Below, one piece after another: positions 1 through 8,710 of a stretch of DNA of 64,000 nucleotides. Both the position numbers and the translations under genes were made by a program. The number at the start of each line of letters is the position of its first letter. Positions within the stretch are counted from its first letter, which is position 1. The stretch comes from a bacterium (GTDB taxonomy: Bacteria > Zhuqueibacterota > QNDG01 > JAGLOF01): positions 47,049-111,048 of the forward strand of contig JAFGRY010000021.1 in the NCBI GenBank assembly GCA_016934955.1, written 5' to 3'. The notes beneath the pieces were generated by a model that had not been told where the DNA came from, did not search any database, and saw nothing but the letters and a program-made list of their open reading frames with translations.

Positions 1-564
1 CTTGCCGGTGCCGCTTTCACCGGTGATGAGCACCGACGAACCGCTGCGGGCGAGTTTTTGTATCGTGCGGTAAATGGTCTGCATTTCCGGCGATTCCCCG
101 ACGATCTCGCCGTAATTGAAACGGAGATTCTCCTCCGCCCGTAAATATTCCGTTTCAGCAGCTGCCAGCTCCGCAGCCCGCCGTTCCCGCACCAGCGCAG
201 CCACCCGTCCCACCCGAATGAGCAGCTCTTCCATGGAAAACGGTTTGGTGAGAAAATCCGCCGCTCCCGCTTTCATCGCCTCCACGGCCAGGTCGATGCT
301 GCCGAAGGCGGTGATCACGATTACGGCGGTTTCCGGGGACAGGTCGGCTGTTCTGCGAAGGAGATCCATCCCCGACATGCCCGCCATCTTGTAATCGGTG
401 ATGAGGATGTCGAAGCGCCGGGTTTTCAAAGCGTCCGCCGCTTCCTCTCCGGAGGAAGCGACGTTTGTTGTGTAACCGGCCTTTACGAGGATCTCTTGCA
501 TGCCGTCCCGCATTGTCGTGTTGTCGTCGGCAACCAGAATTGTCAGGTGGGTGGGGTCGGTCAT
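1..564 (-). CDS. Sigma-54-dependent response regulator (NtrC family), 3' part outside window
   Basis: The visible 188 residues are an N-terminal receiver domain (acidic pocket VADDN, phospho-acceptor Asp57 in ITDYKM, conserved Lys in FLTKPF), a linker, and the beginning of a sigma-54 interaction AAA+ domain (GEIVGESPEM, then Walker A GESGTGK at about residues 182-188, ending exactly at the window edge). Proteins of this family hydrolyse ATP to open sigma-54 RNA polymerase promoters after phosphorylation by a partner kinase. The start at 564 is preceded by a GGAG-type ribosome binding site. The kinase gene ends 54 bases upstream, so the two should form one two-component system. The AAA+ remainder and HTH domain lie outside the window. 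Confidence 0.93.
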   Translation of the reverse strand, partial: MTDPTHLTILVADDNTTMRDGMQEILVKAGYTTNVASSGEEAADALKTRRFDILITDYKMAGMSGMDLLRRTADLSPETAVIVITAFGSIDLAVEAMKAGAADFLTKPFSMEELLIRVGRVAALVRERRAAELAAAETEYLRAEENLRFNYGEIVGESPEMQTIYRTIQKLARSGSSVLITGESGTGK

Positions 565-617
565 TCCTGTATCTCCATGTGGATGCGGCAGGGCAGCCCG
601 GCGGCGACCGGACCGTC

Positions 618-2036
618 TCAGCAGCCGCCGTCGGGATTCGGGATGGCGAAGAGGAGTTCAAAGAGCGTGCCGTCGACGCTGCTCTTCACCAGCCGGATGT
701 CACCGCGGTTTTGCCGCATAAGATTTTTTACGATCGACAGTCCCAGGCCCGTGCCTTTTTCACGGGTGGTGAAAAAGGGTTCGAATATCTCTTTCTGCCG
801 GGCGGCGGGAACGCCGTGGCCTGTATCGCTGATCAGTACCCGGATGTGTCCGGCATTTCGGCTGCAGCTGATGGCAAGGTCTCCTCCCCGGGGCATGGCC
901 TGAACCGCGTTCTGAAGCAGGTTGAGAATGATCTGTTTCAGATGATGGGGATCGGCGCACACCGCCTCTTCCTGGCAGGAAGCACTGATCCGAATGCCGT
1001 TCTCCCTGATCCGCTCCTCCATCAGCTCGAGACATTCGTTCACCGCGGCCCCGAGGGGGCAGAGCCGGAACTCCGGCGGGCGGGGGCGGGCGAATTCCAG
1101 AAAGTGATCGGTTATCTCTCTCAGGTGATCAATCTCATAACCGATGCGGTCCAGATGCGCCAGGCTCCCGCCGCCGCCTGCGGTGAGACTTTCCCGCAGG
1201 AGGCCGGTGAAAAGGCTGATACCGCCCAGGGGATTGCGGATTTCATGGGCGACGCCGGCTACCATGGCTTTGAGGTCGTTTTCCCGCTGGAGTATGTTGC
1301 GGCGCATAATCTCCATGGTGCGGGCGAGGACCGCCGGCTCTCCCCGTCCGTATATTCTGACCGGTTCACTGTAATCGCCGCCGCCGATCAGACGGCTGCG
1401 CTCGGCAAGCCGCACGATGGGACGGCTGATGCTGCGGCCGGTGAGAAAGGCGAGGAAGGCGCCCAGCAGGACACCGCCGATGCCGATACCGTAGAGACGC
1501 ACCTGCAGCGTTCGGATGCTTTCCAGAAAGGGGACGCTTCCCGTCACGCCGACACCCCCCCTCACGGCCTGTTCGATTCTCAGGGGTGAGAATCCAGTCA
1601 TGGATGGCGTCCCGTCCGCTTCGGTGAACAGGGGGGAATATGATGATTCGCCCCGCCTTACCGCGGCGATCTCCGGCATGTAGAGCTGCAGATGCATGAG
1701 GCGGGATCCTGTGAGCGTGTCGGTGTCGAGGAGACAGACATGATCGAATGAGAAGAAATAGATCCGTTTCACGCCCGTCGCCGCCCGCAGCTGCTCGAGC
1801 GATTGCCGCATGCGTGTTCTGGTGCGGGTCCCGGGGCTGCTGAAGAGGAGATCGATTTCCTGGCCGCTGAAATGAACCGAGGCTGCACTGGCTACCGCCT
1901 CGAGTTTTCTTCCCAGTTCCTTCTCCATCCCCTGGCGGGTGGTCCAGAAGAGCAGCAGTCCGCTGACCAGGAGCGTGAGGGTGATCAGGACTGCGAATAT
2001 CGCGGTGAGACGGAATTGTATGCTGTCAGGAATCAT
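618..2036 (-). CDS. Membrane sensor histidine kinase
   Basis: The 472-residue protein has an N-terminal transmembrane helix (about 10-32), a periplasmic sensor region of about 140 residues, a second helix (about 180-200), a HAMP-like linker (SRPIVRLAERS), an H-box VAHEIRNPLGG with His near residue 264, and a HATPase domain with N-box (NLLQNAVQAM), G1 (ISDTGHGVP) and G2 (GTGLGLSIV) motifs. This arrangement is typical of NtrB/ZraS-like kinases that pair with sigma-54 activators, matching the regulator just downstream. The start at 2036 lies inside the end of the upstream lipoprotein gene (11-base overlap), which implies translational coupling. The stimulus cannot be read from the sequence. Confidence 0.93.
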   Translation of the reverse strand: MIPDSIQFRLTAIFAVLITLTLLVSGLLLFWTTRQGMEKELGRKLEAVASAASVHFSGQEIDLLFSSPGTRTRTRMRQSLEQLRAATGVKRIYFFSFDHVCLLDTDTLTGSRLMHLQLYMPEIAAVRRGESSYSPLFTEADGTPSMTGFSPLRIEQAVRGGVGVTGSVPFLESIRTLQVRLYGIGIGGVLLGAFLAFLTGRSISRPIVRLAERSRLIGGGDYSEPVRIYGRGEPAVLARTMEIMRRNILQRENDLKAMVAGVAHEIRNPLGGISLFTGLLRESLTAGGGGSLAHLDRIGYEIDHLREITDHFLEFARPRPPEFRLCPLGAAVNECLELMEERIRENGIRISASCQEEAVCADPHHLKQIILNLLQNAVQAMPRGGDLAISCSRNAGHIRVLISDTGHGVPAARQKEIFEPFFTTREKGTGLGLSIVKNLMRQNRGDIRLVKSSVDGTLFELLFAIPNPDGGC

Positions 2037-2784
2037 GCGTCCGGCCGCTGTCGAGGTAGAAGGCCGTGCCGTCCCGGTAGACGCGGAACACCCAGTACCG
2101 CTGCCGCATCTGAATGAAGAACAGTTCCCAGTAGAGTGCGCGGGCCGTCGCCTCGATGTCGGTGCCTGATTCCTGATACACGGGACGTGCGGCCCTGATG
2201 CCCTCGACAGCGGCAAATATTCCCGCCAGCACGGATGTGTTGAGCGGCACGGCTGTTTCAAGGCAGGCGGCGTGCCTGGCCCCCCAGAAATAGTATACGG
2301 GAATGGAAGTGACGTAATCCTGCATCAGGCGGTCCAGGTCCTGCCGGCCGGTAATGAGGATGTTCCGCTGCCAGTTTTCCGCCCAGACGGCCGAGCTGTC
2401 GAATTCCACCAGGATCCGATTGGGATGCGGCGCCATTGCCGCGTGGATCGGCACGTATTTCACGACCGTGTCCCTGGCGGCGGATTGCCGAAGCGAGTAT
2501 ACATGGGTGAGGGCGTTGTACACATTGTCTATCCTCTCGGCGGGCAGCGTCAGCGCGCCGGACCCACGTGCTATTTCCTCCCTGAGAACAATCGCCGCCG
2601 CATCCTGATGGTAGCGGATCCTGAGGGAGTCGGGCATGACTGCGCCAACGGCTGCGGCCACGTCCGTGTCGAACCGGGCGTCGAGGGGGGAGGTGTCGCA
2701 TGAGAGCAGGAGCGCGAGCACCAGAACCGCCGCCGATACGAGAAAAGGGGGCGCCGCATCCGGGAATGTAGATATAATTCTCAT
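2026..2784 (-). CDS. Lipoprotein of unknown function, first gene of the two-component operon
   Basis: This 252-residue protein begins with a hydrophobic signal segment ending in a lipobox (LLLSC, Cys at about residue 29), so it is predicted to be lipid-anchored in the periplasm or outer membrane. I do not recognise a family. The body looks like a globular periplasmic domain (APHPNRILVEF, YYFWGARHAACLE, FYLDSG) of the DUF3365/PAS-like sensory size range, but I cannot assign it. Its last 11 bases overlap the histidine kinase start, so the two are coupled and it could supply part of the signal input. That role is inference from position only. Confidence 0.75.
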   Translation of the reverse strand: MRIISTFPDAAPPFLVSAAVLVLALLLSCDTSPLDARFDTDVAAAVGAVMPDSLRIRYHQDAAAIVLREEIARGSGALTLPAERIDNVYNALTHVYSLRQSAARDTVVKYVPIHAAMAPHPNRILVEFDSSAVWAENWQRNILITGRQDLDRLMQDYVTSIPVYYFWGARHAACLETAVPLNTSVLAGIFAAVEGIRAARPVYQESGTDIEATARALYWELFFIQMRQRYWVFRVYRDGTAFYLDSGRTHDS

Positions 2785-3145
2785 AATTTTATAATGTAAC
2801 GGTCACGGTGACGTTTGTCAAGCGGTTTTCCGTCCTCCGGCAGGGACGGGAGCGGGGTGAACAAACGGGCAAACGATGCAGAAAACAGTTGCACTTGTGG
2901 GCCGATTCTATTACCTTTGCTCCCGAAAATTCAGGCCGGGCCTCGTCCCGATTCCCGCCGCGGGAATACGTTTGTGCAGTATGCATATTTTCAGAGGGTC
3001 GGGCGAAATGGGTGTCTGTTTGCATGAATGCCGTTCACTGCCGCCCGGACCCGGCGATGAAGCCTAGTTCCCGCGGGCGGTGAGTCCGGGATCCCGGTGA
3101 CTGCAGTACCGCAGATCATGCGATCTGCAAAATGAGGAGAGAAAC
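2785..3145. other. Divergent intergenic region between kinase operon and hydrogenase operon
   Basis: This 361-base stretch separates two divergent operons and shows no convincing gene. It holds a candidate sigma-54 promoter (3009-3024, plus strand) and three palindromes close to the hydrogenase start: CCCGCGGG at about 3070-3077, CCGGGATCCCGG at 3086-3097, and a GCAGATC / GATCTGC hairpin with a 4-base loop at 3111-3128, just upstream of the ribosome binding site. The palindromes could be activator sites or 5'-leader structures. Confidence 0.5.
3009..3024 (+). promoter_or_regulatory. Candidate sigma-54 promoter for the hydrogenase operon
   Basis: TGGGTGTCTGTTTGCA has the invariant GG and GC dinucleotides with the exact 12-base register of the -24/-12 class and a perfect TTGCA -12 box. 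The -24 box keeps only TGG of TGGCAC. It lies about 120 bases before the start codon of the next gene and opposite an operon encoding a sigma-54 activator, which raises its plausibility. A single imperfect match is weak evidence. Confidence 0.35.
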
Positions 3146-5134
3146 ATGGCACGAATACTCTACGGAGTATGGGGCGGAGAAGTGACCGACAATCGTGACA
3201 AACGCTTCTTCGAGGTTGAAGAGCTCAAAGAGCTGGACCTGATGGACGAGTTCAATCCCGGGAATCCGGTCAAAGCGTTTCTCGGCGCCAAGGGATTTCT
3301 GGTCTTCGATGGCGGCACCAGCATTCTTGACGCTCTCTACCAATACATGGCAACAGCGGCTGATGAATCATGCGGAAAATGCACCCCCTGCCGGGTGGGG
3401 ACAAGACTGCTGAAGAACCGGCTGGATGATCTCGGGCACGGTGTGTCGGACAGCGGGATCATCGATGAGGTCCTCGAGCTGGGGGAGCATATTCAGTCCA
3501 CGTCACTCTGCGGACTGGGCCAGACGGCGACGGTGCCGCTTATCGAGGTGATCAGGCATTTCAGGGATGAGATTGAAAAGGAGATAGGAACGTTCGCGGA
3601 GAAGGGACGCCAGGCCTACACGAGTTATGTCACGGCTCCCTGTATCGAGCAGTGCCCCGCGCGGGTCGATATTCCCCGGTACATAGAGTACGTCAAGGAC
3701 GGCAAGTTCAACCGTTCCATTGCCGTGCTGCTGCAGAAATATCCCATGGCAGCGACCTGCGGCCGTGTCTGCGTGCGTTTCTGCGAAGCCGCGTGCCGGC
3801 GCAGCAGGGTCGATCAGCCGGTGGGCATTAAAGTGCTGAAACGGTTCGTCGCTGACCGGGAACGGTATGTCACCGACAGCTGGTTCACTCCCGACCTGAT
3901 CGACGAGAAGAAGAGCGATGATTTGAAAGTAGCGGTGATCGGCACCGGCCCCGCCGGCATCTCGGCCGCGTATCATCTGCTGCTCAAAGGGTACCCGGTG
4001 GATGTGTTCGAATCGCTGAACGAGCCCGGCGGCATGGCCGGTGTGGGAATTCCTGAATACCGGCTTCCCCGGGACGAGATATTGAATAAAGAGGTCAGTA
4101 TCATTGAATCGCTCGGCGGAACGATCCATTACAATCAGAAAATGGGTGAGGATTTCACGCTGGCCGATCTGCATGACCGCGGCTACAAGGCCATATTCAT
4201 CGGCGTCGGCGCCCATCTGGGCAAGAAAATGAAGATCGCCGGGGAAGACACATCGCTGGAAGGATATGTGAGCGGCGTGAAGTTTCTTCTCTATGTCAAC
4301 CAGCATCTGATTAACGAGGATGCCGAGTTTCCGATTCCACTGGGCAGGAAGATGGTCGTGATCGGCGGCGGCAATGTCGCCATGGATTGTGCAAGATCGG
4401 CGCTGCGGATGGGAGTGAAGGAGGTGCATGTTGCCTACCGTCGCGCGGAGGAACAGATGCCGGCGGATGTGGAAGAGGTGGAAGCGGCAAAGAAGGAAGG
4501 CATCGAGTTTCATTTTCTGACCCAGCCGGTGCGGCTGCTGTCGGAGAACGGCAGGGTGACCGGCATCGAATTTGTCGAAATGGAACTTGGTAAAAAGGAC
4601 CCATCCGGAAGAAGAAGCGTTGATCCGGTCAAGGGATCGGAGTTCATCGTGGAGACCGACCAGGTGGTCGTGGCCATCGGCCAGGCGGTGGATCCCTCCT
4701 TTCTGAGTGAAGAGGACGGCGTGGAACTGAATCAGTGGAAGCTGATTCAGACGGACAGCAATCTGGCGACGACGAAAAAAGGCGTATTCGCCGGCGGTGA
4801 CTGTGTGCTCGGGCCTGCCACGCTGATCCAGGCCATGGCCCAGGGGGAAAAAGCAGCCCGTTCCATCGATGAGTATCTCACCTTCGGCAAGACCCGGTTC
4901 GATGCCGGCCGGCGGATGAGCGAAATAGTCCAGAGCATCCGCAAGCACACCGACGATGATGTCGTGCAGCCCGTGAAGAGCCAGTACCGCGTCGTAGTGG
5001 AGGAGCTGGAGCCGGAAAAGCGCAAAGAGATATTCGAGGAGGTGGAGAAGCCGATTTCCGTGGAAGAAGCCTACCGGGAAGCGGAACGCTGCCTGAGATG
5101 CTACCGGATATATTCGGTTATCACCGATCACTAA
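3146..5134 (+). CDS. Hydrogenase-associated flavoprotein: NuoF C-terminal Fe-S domain fused to GltD-like NAD(P) oxidoreductase
   Basis: The 662-residue protein starts with a segment like the C-terminal [4Fe-4S] domain of NuoF/HydB (ESCGKCTPCRVGT plus a later SLCGLGQT Cys, residues about 55-135), without the FMN/NADH-binding part of NuoF. It continues as a glutamate-synthase small-subunit-like module: a Cys-rich Fe-S domain (APCIEQCPA, TCGRVCVRFCEAAC), an FAD-binding GTGPAG motif near residue 270, an NAD(P)-binding GGGNVAMD motif near 410, and a C-terminal FAD motif (FAGGDCVLGP). A further ERCLRC pair sits at the end. It probably passes electrons between NAD(P)H and the hydrogenase encoded 9 bases downstream. 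GAGGAGA precedes the start. The direction of electron flow is not readable. Confidence 0.88.
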   Translation: MARILYGVWGGEVTDNRDKRFFEVEELKELDLMDEFNPGNPVKAFLGAKGFLVFDGGTSILDALYQYMATAADESCGKCTPCRVGTRLLKNRLDDLGHGVSDSGIIDEVLELGEHIQSTSLCGLGQTATVPLIEVIRHFRDEIEKEIGTFAEKGRQAYTSYVTAPCIEQCPARVDIPRYIEYVKDGKFNRSIAVLLQKYPMAATCGRVCVRFCEAACRRSRVDQPVGIKVLKRFVADRERYVTDSWFTPDLIDEKKSDDLKVAVIGTGPAGISAAYHLLLKGYPVDVFESLNEPGGMAGVGIPEYRLPRDEILNKEVSIIESLGGTIHYNQKMGEDFTLADLHDRGYKAIFIGVGAHLGKKMKIAGEDTSLEGYVSGVKFLLYVNQHLINEDAEFPIPLGRKMVVIGGGNVAMDCARSALRMGVKEVHVAYRRAEEQMPADVEEVEAAKKEGIEFHFLTQPVRLLSENGRVTGIEFVEMELGKKDPSGRRSVDPVKGSEFIVETDQVVVAIGQAVDPSFLSEEDGVELNQWKLIQTDSNLATTKKGVFAGGDCVLGPATLIQAMAQGEKAARSIDEYLTFGKTRFDAGRRMSEIVQSIRKHTDDDVVQPVKSQYRVVVEELEPEKRKEIFEEVEKPISVEEAYREAERCLRCYRIYSVITDH

Positions 5135-5143
5135 GGAGTACCT

Positions 5144-6946
5144 ATGAAAGCGATAATCAACGGTAAAGAGGTGGAGTTCCGGGAGAACGACACTATTCTT
5201 CAAACCGCGAGACGATATGACATGTTCATTCCCACCCTCTGCGAACTGGAGGAGATCGATCATACGCCGGGCACCTGCAGGGTGTGCCTTGTGGAAATCA
5301 TTCGGGCGGGCGACAGTGAAAGGCAGATCGTGACCTCGTGCAATACGCCCCTGGAAGAGGGCATGCGTGTATTTACGAGAAGCCGCAAGGTGAGGGAGCA
5401 GCAGCGCCTTCAGGTGGAGCTGCTGCTGGCAGATCACGATCAGGACTGCGCATCATGTGTCCGGCACGGGAACTGTGAACTGCAGGACGCGGCCCAGTTC
5501 GTGGGCCTGCGGGAGTCGCGGTATCACTACCCCGAATTCTACCGGCAGCGGACGTGGGACGACAGTTCGCCTTCGATTATCCGCAATATGAGCAGGTGCA
5601 TCCGCTGCGGGCGCTGTATCGCCATCTGCCGCGATGTGCAGACGACCGATATTCTTTTCTACGATGACAAGGGGCTCAATGCCGAAATCGGGGTCAGAGA
5701 CAGTTCCTGCCTGGACAATTCCGACTGTGTCACCTGCGGCCAGTGCACGCTGGTCTGTCCGGTGGGCGCTCTGGCCGAGCACGATGATACGGAAGAGGTC
5801 ATCGACTATCTCTACGATCCCGATATCTTCACGGTTGTGCAGTTCGCGCCCGCCACCCGGGTCGTCCTTGGTGAGGAGTTCAACATGAAGCCGGGCACGA
5901 ACGTTCAGGGGGAAATGATCACCGCTTTCAGGAAGCTCGGCGCCGACATCGTTCTCGACACCAATTTCGCCGCCGATGTGGTGATCATGGAAGAGGGCAC
6001 AGAACTGCTCCATCGGATCAGGAACGGGGAGCCGCTGCCCCTTCTGACCTCCTGTTCCCCGGGTTGGGTCAATTTTGTGGAACGGAACTATCCCGAAATG
6101 CTGCCCAATGTTTCGTCCACCAAGAGTCCGCAGCAGTGTTTCGGCGCCATCGCCAAGACCTATCTCGCCGAAAAAATGAACATCCCCGCCGAAAAGATGC
6201 GGGTGATCGCCATAATGCCCTGCACCGCCAAGAAAGAGGAGAGCAAACGTCCCGAGTTTACGGTCGACGGCAGACCTGAAGTTGACGTGGTGCTGACCAC
6301 CCGGGAATTCGCATCGCTGTTGAAACGGGAAGGTGTCTGGCTCCCGGATATGGAGAAGGGCGAATTCGACAACCCCTGGATGGGTGAATTCACCGGCGCG
6401 GCTGAAATTTTCGGCTCAACGGGGGGTGTCATGGAGGCGGCGGTCCGTACCGTCTACCACATCGTGACCGGCAAGGAACTGCCCGCGATCGAACTGAAAC
6501 AGGTAAGAGGTCTTGAAGGTATTCGGGAGGCGGAGCTCGAACTCGGCGACGAGATCGGCACCGTGCGTGTCGCGGTCGCCAACGGGCTTAAATACGCCCG
6601 GGAGCTGATCGAACGGGTGAAGCGCGGGGAAAAGCAGTACCATTTTATCGAGATCATGGCCTGTCCGGGCGGCTGTCTGGGCGGCGGCGGCCAGCCCAAG
6701 CACAAGCATAATTACCATATGTATCTGGAAGCGAGGCAGAAGGCGATCTATGAGATCGACAAAAACTGCACCCGCCGCCAGTCCCACAAAAATGTGCTGG
6801 TGAAAAAGATGTACGACGACTATTTCGGAGAGCCCTACACGTCTGAACGGGCCCACACCCTCCTGCATACGTCCTATACGGATAAAAAACGGGTGATACG
6901 TCATACAATCAAGGAGATCTGGGACGAGCTGTCCGTCGGCAGATAG
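5144..6946 (+). CDS. hydA: [FeFe]-hydrogenase catalytic subunit (HydA type)
   Basis: The 600 residues contain, in order: a [2Fe-2S] ferredoxin domain (Cys near 34, 45, 48 and 66); a His/Cys cluster motif (DCASCVRHGNCELQ); two [4Fe-4S] motifs (CIRCGRCIAIC and CVTCGQCTLVC); the three H-cluster signatures TSCSPGW, MPCTAKKEE and the MACPGGCLGGGGQP block; and a small-subunit-like C-terminus (SHKNVLVKKMYDDYFGEP). All four H-cluster cysteines are present, so it should be active once matured. The architecture matches soluble multimeric NAD(P)-linked hydrogenases. No NuoE-like HydC and no HydEFG maturases are in the window; those must be elsewhere. The start follows an AAGGAGT site. Confidence 0.96.
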   Translation: MKAIINGKEVEFRENDTILQTARRYDMFIPTLCELEEIDHTPGTCRVCLVEIIRAGDSERQIVTSCNTPLEEGMRVFTRSRKVREQQRLQVELLLADHDQDCASCVRHGNCELQDAAQFVGLRESRYHYPEFYRQRTWDDSSPSIIRNMSRCIRCGRCIAICRDVQTTDILFYDDKGLNAEIGVRDSSCLDNSDCVTCGQCTLVCPVGALAEHDDTEEVIDYLYDPDIFTVVQFAPATRVVLGEEFNMKPGTNVQGEMITAFRKLGADIVLDTNFAADVVIMEEGTELLHRIRNGEPLPLLTSCSPGWVNFVERNYPEMLPNVSSTKSPQQCFGAIAKTYLAEKMNIPAEKMRVIAIMPCTAKKEESKRPEFTVDGRPEVDVVLTTREFASLLKREGVWLPDMEKGEFDNPWMGEFTGAAEIFGSTGGVMEAAVRTVYHIVTGKELPAIELKQVRGLEGIREAELELGDEIGTVRVAVANGLKYARELIERVKRGEKQYHFIEIMACPGGCLGGGGQPKHKHNYHMYLEARQKAIYEIDKNCTRRQSHKNVLVKKMYDDYFGEPYTSERAHTLLHTSYTDKKRVIRHTIKEIWDELSVGR

Positions 6947-6973
6947 ACGGCGTTCGATCCGGCTTTTTCGCAT

Positions 6974-7003
6974 GGCCCGCGGGAAACCGCGGGTCTTTTT
7001 TTT
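6974..7003 (+). terminator. Rho-independent terminator of the hydrogenase operon
   Basis: A 9-bp GC-rich stem (core CCCGCGG / CCGCGGG, GAAA loop, 6976-6993) is followed directly by TCTTTTTTTT. It lies 30 bases after the hydrogenase stop codon and before the next gene's ribosome binding site. Confidence 0.92.
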
Positions 7004-7046
7004 CGTACACTGGCATACAAACGGGTTTTACATAAAGGAGATCCCT

Positions 7047-8513
7047 ATGAAGCCTGCTGTATTTTTTTCCCGCATCCTTTTTCTCTTCGCCCTGGTTCCC
7101 GTTCTCCAAGGTCAGGATCAGTGGGGTCAGCTCCGCGGCCCTCATCAGGGTGTCTCCCCGACGGCCGCGAACCTTCCGGTCTCATTCGGCCCGGAACAGA
7201 ATGTGATCTGGAAGACACCTCTGGGCAACGGCCACTCATCCCCTGTCGTCTGGGGAGACCGGATATTCGTGACCAGCGAAACGAATAATGAGCTGGAAAC
7301 CTGCTGTATAGACCGTACTACCGGTGCGATCCTCTGGCGGCGCAGCGCCTGGTACGAGTTTATAGAGCGGGTTCACAAAGTGAACAGCCCGGCGACGCCC
7401 ACCCCGGCGACCGATGGCGAACGGGTTTATGTCTACCTGGGATCCTCCGGACTCATCTGCTATGACTATGACGGCAACGAGGTCTGGAGCAGGGTGATGC
7501 GTACCCCCGCGAACATGTACGGAACGGCGACATCGCTGGTAATGGGCGGCGATTATCTCATTCACCAGAATGATAATGCCCAGCAGTCATATCTCGAGGC
7601 GATAGATCCGGCCACCGGTGAAACCGTCTGGCGCGCGGACCGCAAGGATTTCAAGGCCAGCTGGTCGACTCCCATGGTCTGGAACCATGACGGTGTGGAC
7701 GAAGTGGTCGTTTACGGTGTCTGGTGGCTGAAAGCCTATGACCTGCGGGACGGGGCTGAGCGATGGTCCTTTCCCGGTCTCACCGATGAACCCATCATCA
7801 TGCCGGTGCACGGGAACGGGCTGGTGTACCTGACCTCCTATAATATGAAGACGAACCCCGAAGTCATCGGGCTCCCCGACTGGAAGGACCTGGTATCCGG
7901 GTATGACACCGACGGAGACGGAGAGCTGAGCCTTCAGGAAGCAAAGGCGAACAGGAGCATCCTCTCCCGGTACGATGCGGATGGAGAAGGTGATCACCCC
8001 CTCTGGGGATTTCACCGCTTTCTCGATGCCGATCGCAGCGGCACTATTAATGAAGCGGAATGGGGCAGGATGATCGAGTACATCAACAGCTTTGAGCAGG
8101 TAAACGCGCTGCTCGCGATCAAACCGGCTACGGAAAAAACCGGGGAGACGACGGTGGTCTGGAAATATGAAAAGGGTGTGCCTGAAGCACCCTCGCCCCT
8201 TCTCTACAAGGACCGGATCTATATGGTCAAGAACGGCGGCATGGTCACCTGCCTGGACGCCGGCACCGGACGGCTGGTGTATGAGGACCGGCTGGGCGCG
8301 GGCGGTCCCTATTACGCCTCACCGGTCGCCGGCGACGGCAAGATCTATGCGGCGTCCCGCCGGGGCGATGTGACGGTGTTCGAGGCCGGTGACCTGTTCC
8401 GCGTGCTGGGCGGAAATCAGCTCGGTGAGCGCATCATGGCAACACCGGCTATTGTCGGCAATACGCTCTATATTCGCACGGAAAATCATCTCTTCGCGTT
8501 TGCGCAGCAGTAG
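7047..8513 (+). CDS. Secreted PQQ-type beta-propeller protein with EF-hand insertion
   Basis: The 488-residue product has a signal peptide (cleavage after about residue 22) and repeated blade motifs of the PQQ/quinoprotein-like (BamB-like) propeller family: WGQLRGP, VIWKTPLGNGHSSPVVWGDRIFV, TTGAILWRR, ATGETVWRA, PSPLLYKDRIYMV and DAGTGRLVYEDR. Between blades, at about residues 287-350, are two EF-hand-like loops (DTDGDGELSLQE and DADRSGTINEAEW), suggesting calcium binding. I see no enzymatic motif; BamB-like scaffolds or sugar-binding roles are possible. The start at 7047 has AAAGGAG six bases upstream; an earlier in-frame ATG lies inside the terminator and is rejected. It is probably monocistronic, flanked by terminators on both sides. 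Confidence 0.87.
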   Translation: MKPAVFFSRILFLFALVPVLQGQDQWGQLRGPHQGVSPTAANLPVSFGPEQNVIWKTPLGNGHSSPVVWGDRIFVTSETNNELETCCIDRTTGAILWRRSAWYEFIERVHKVNSPATPTPATDGERVYVYLGSSGLICYDYDGNEVWSRVMRTPANMYGTATSLVMGGDYLIHQNDNAQQSYLEAIDPATGETVWRADRKDFKASWSTPMVWNHDGVDEVVVYGVWWLKAYDLRDGAERWSFPGLTDEPIIMPVHGNGLVYLTSYNMKTNPEVIGLPDWKDLVSGYDTDGDGELSLQEAKANRSILSRYDADGEGDHPLWGFHRFLDADRSGTINEAEWGRMIEYINSFEQVNALLAIKPATEKTGETTVVWKYEKGVPEAPSPLLYKDRIYMVKNGGMVTCLDAGTGRLVYEDRLGAGGPYYASPVAGDGKIYAASRRGDVTVFEAGDLFRVLGGNQLGERIMATPAIVGNTLYIRTENHLFAFAQQ

Positions 8514-8564
8514 GGATCCCTCTCTCCTCGACACCCTTTCGGCGCCATTTTTACCGGAACTTTT

Positions 8565-8604
8565 CAGCCCCGGCACGCATGTAACACTGCCGGGGCTGTT
8601 TTTT
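8565..8604 (+). terminator. Rho-independent terminator
   Basis: A perfect 11-bp stem (CAGCCCCGGCA / TGCCGGGGCTG, 8565-8575 and 8588-8598) with a 12-base loop is followed by six T residues. It closes the PQQ-propeller gene. Confidence 0.92.
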
Positions 8605-8710
8605 GAGCATCCGCCTGATGAGACAGTTCCGTCGCTTTTAATCAGAGAGCACCCCGTCTTTGGCGCTGCTTGCGGGAAGAGAAGACGGACACGGGAAGGA
8701 GGGGAGAACG

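Noticed and set aside
465..1589. Open frame of 374 codons on the plus strand
   Set aside because: It is antisense to the histidine kinase and has no domain signal.
3503..5437. Open frame of about 644 codons on the minus strand
   Set aside because: It is antisense to the hydrogenase flavoprotein and HydA genes, has no domain, and has a composition (His/Arg/Leu rich) typical of a shadow frame.
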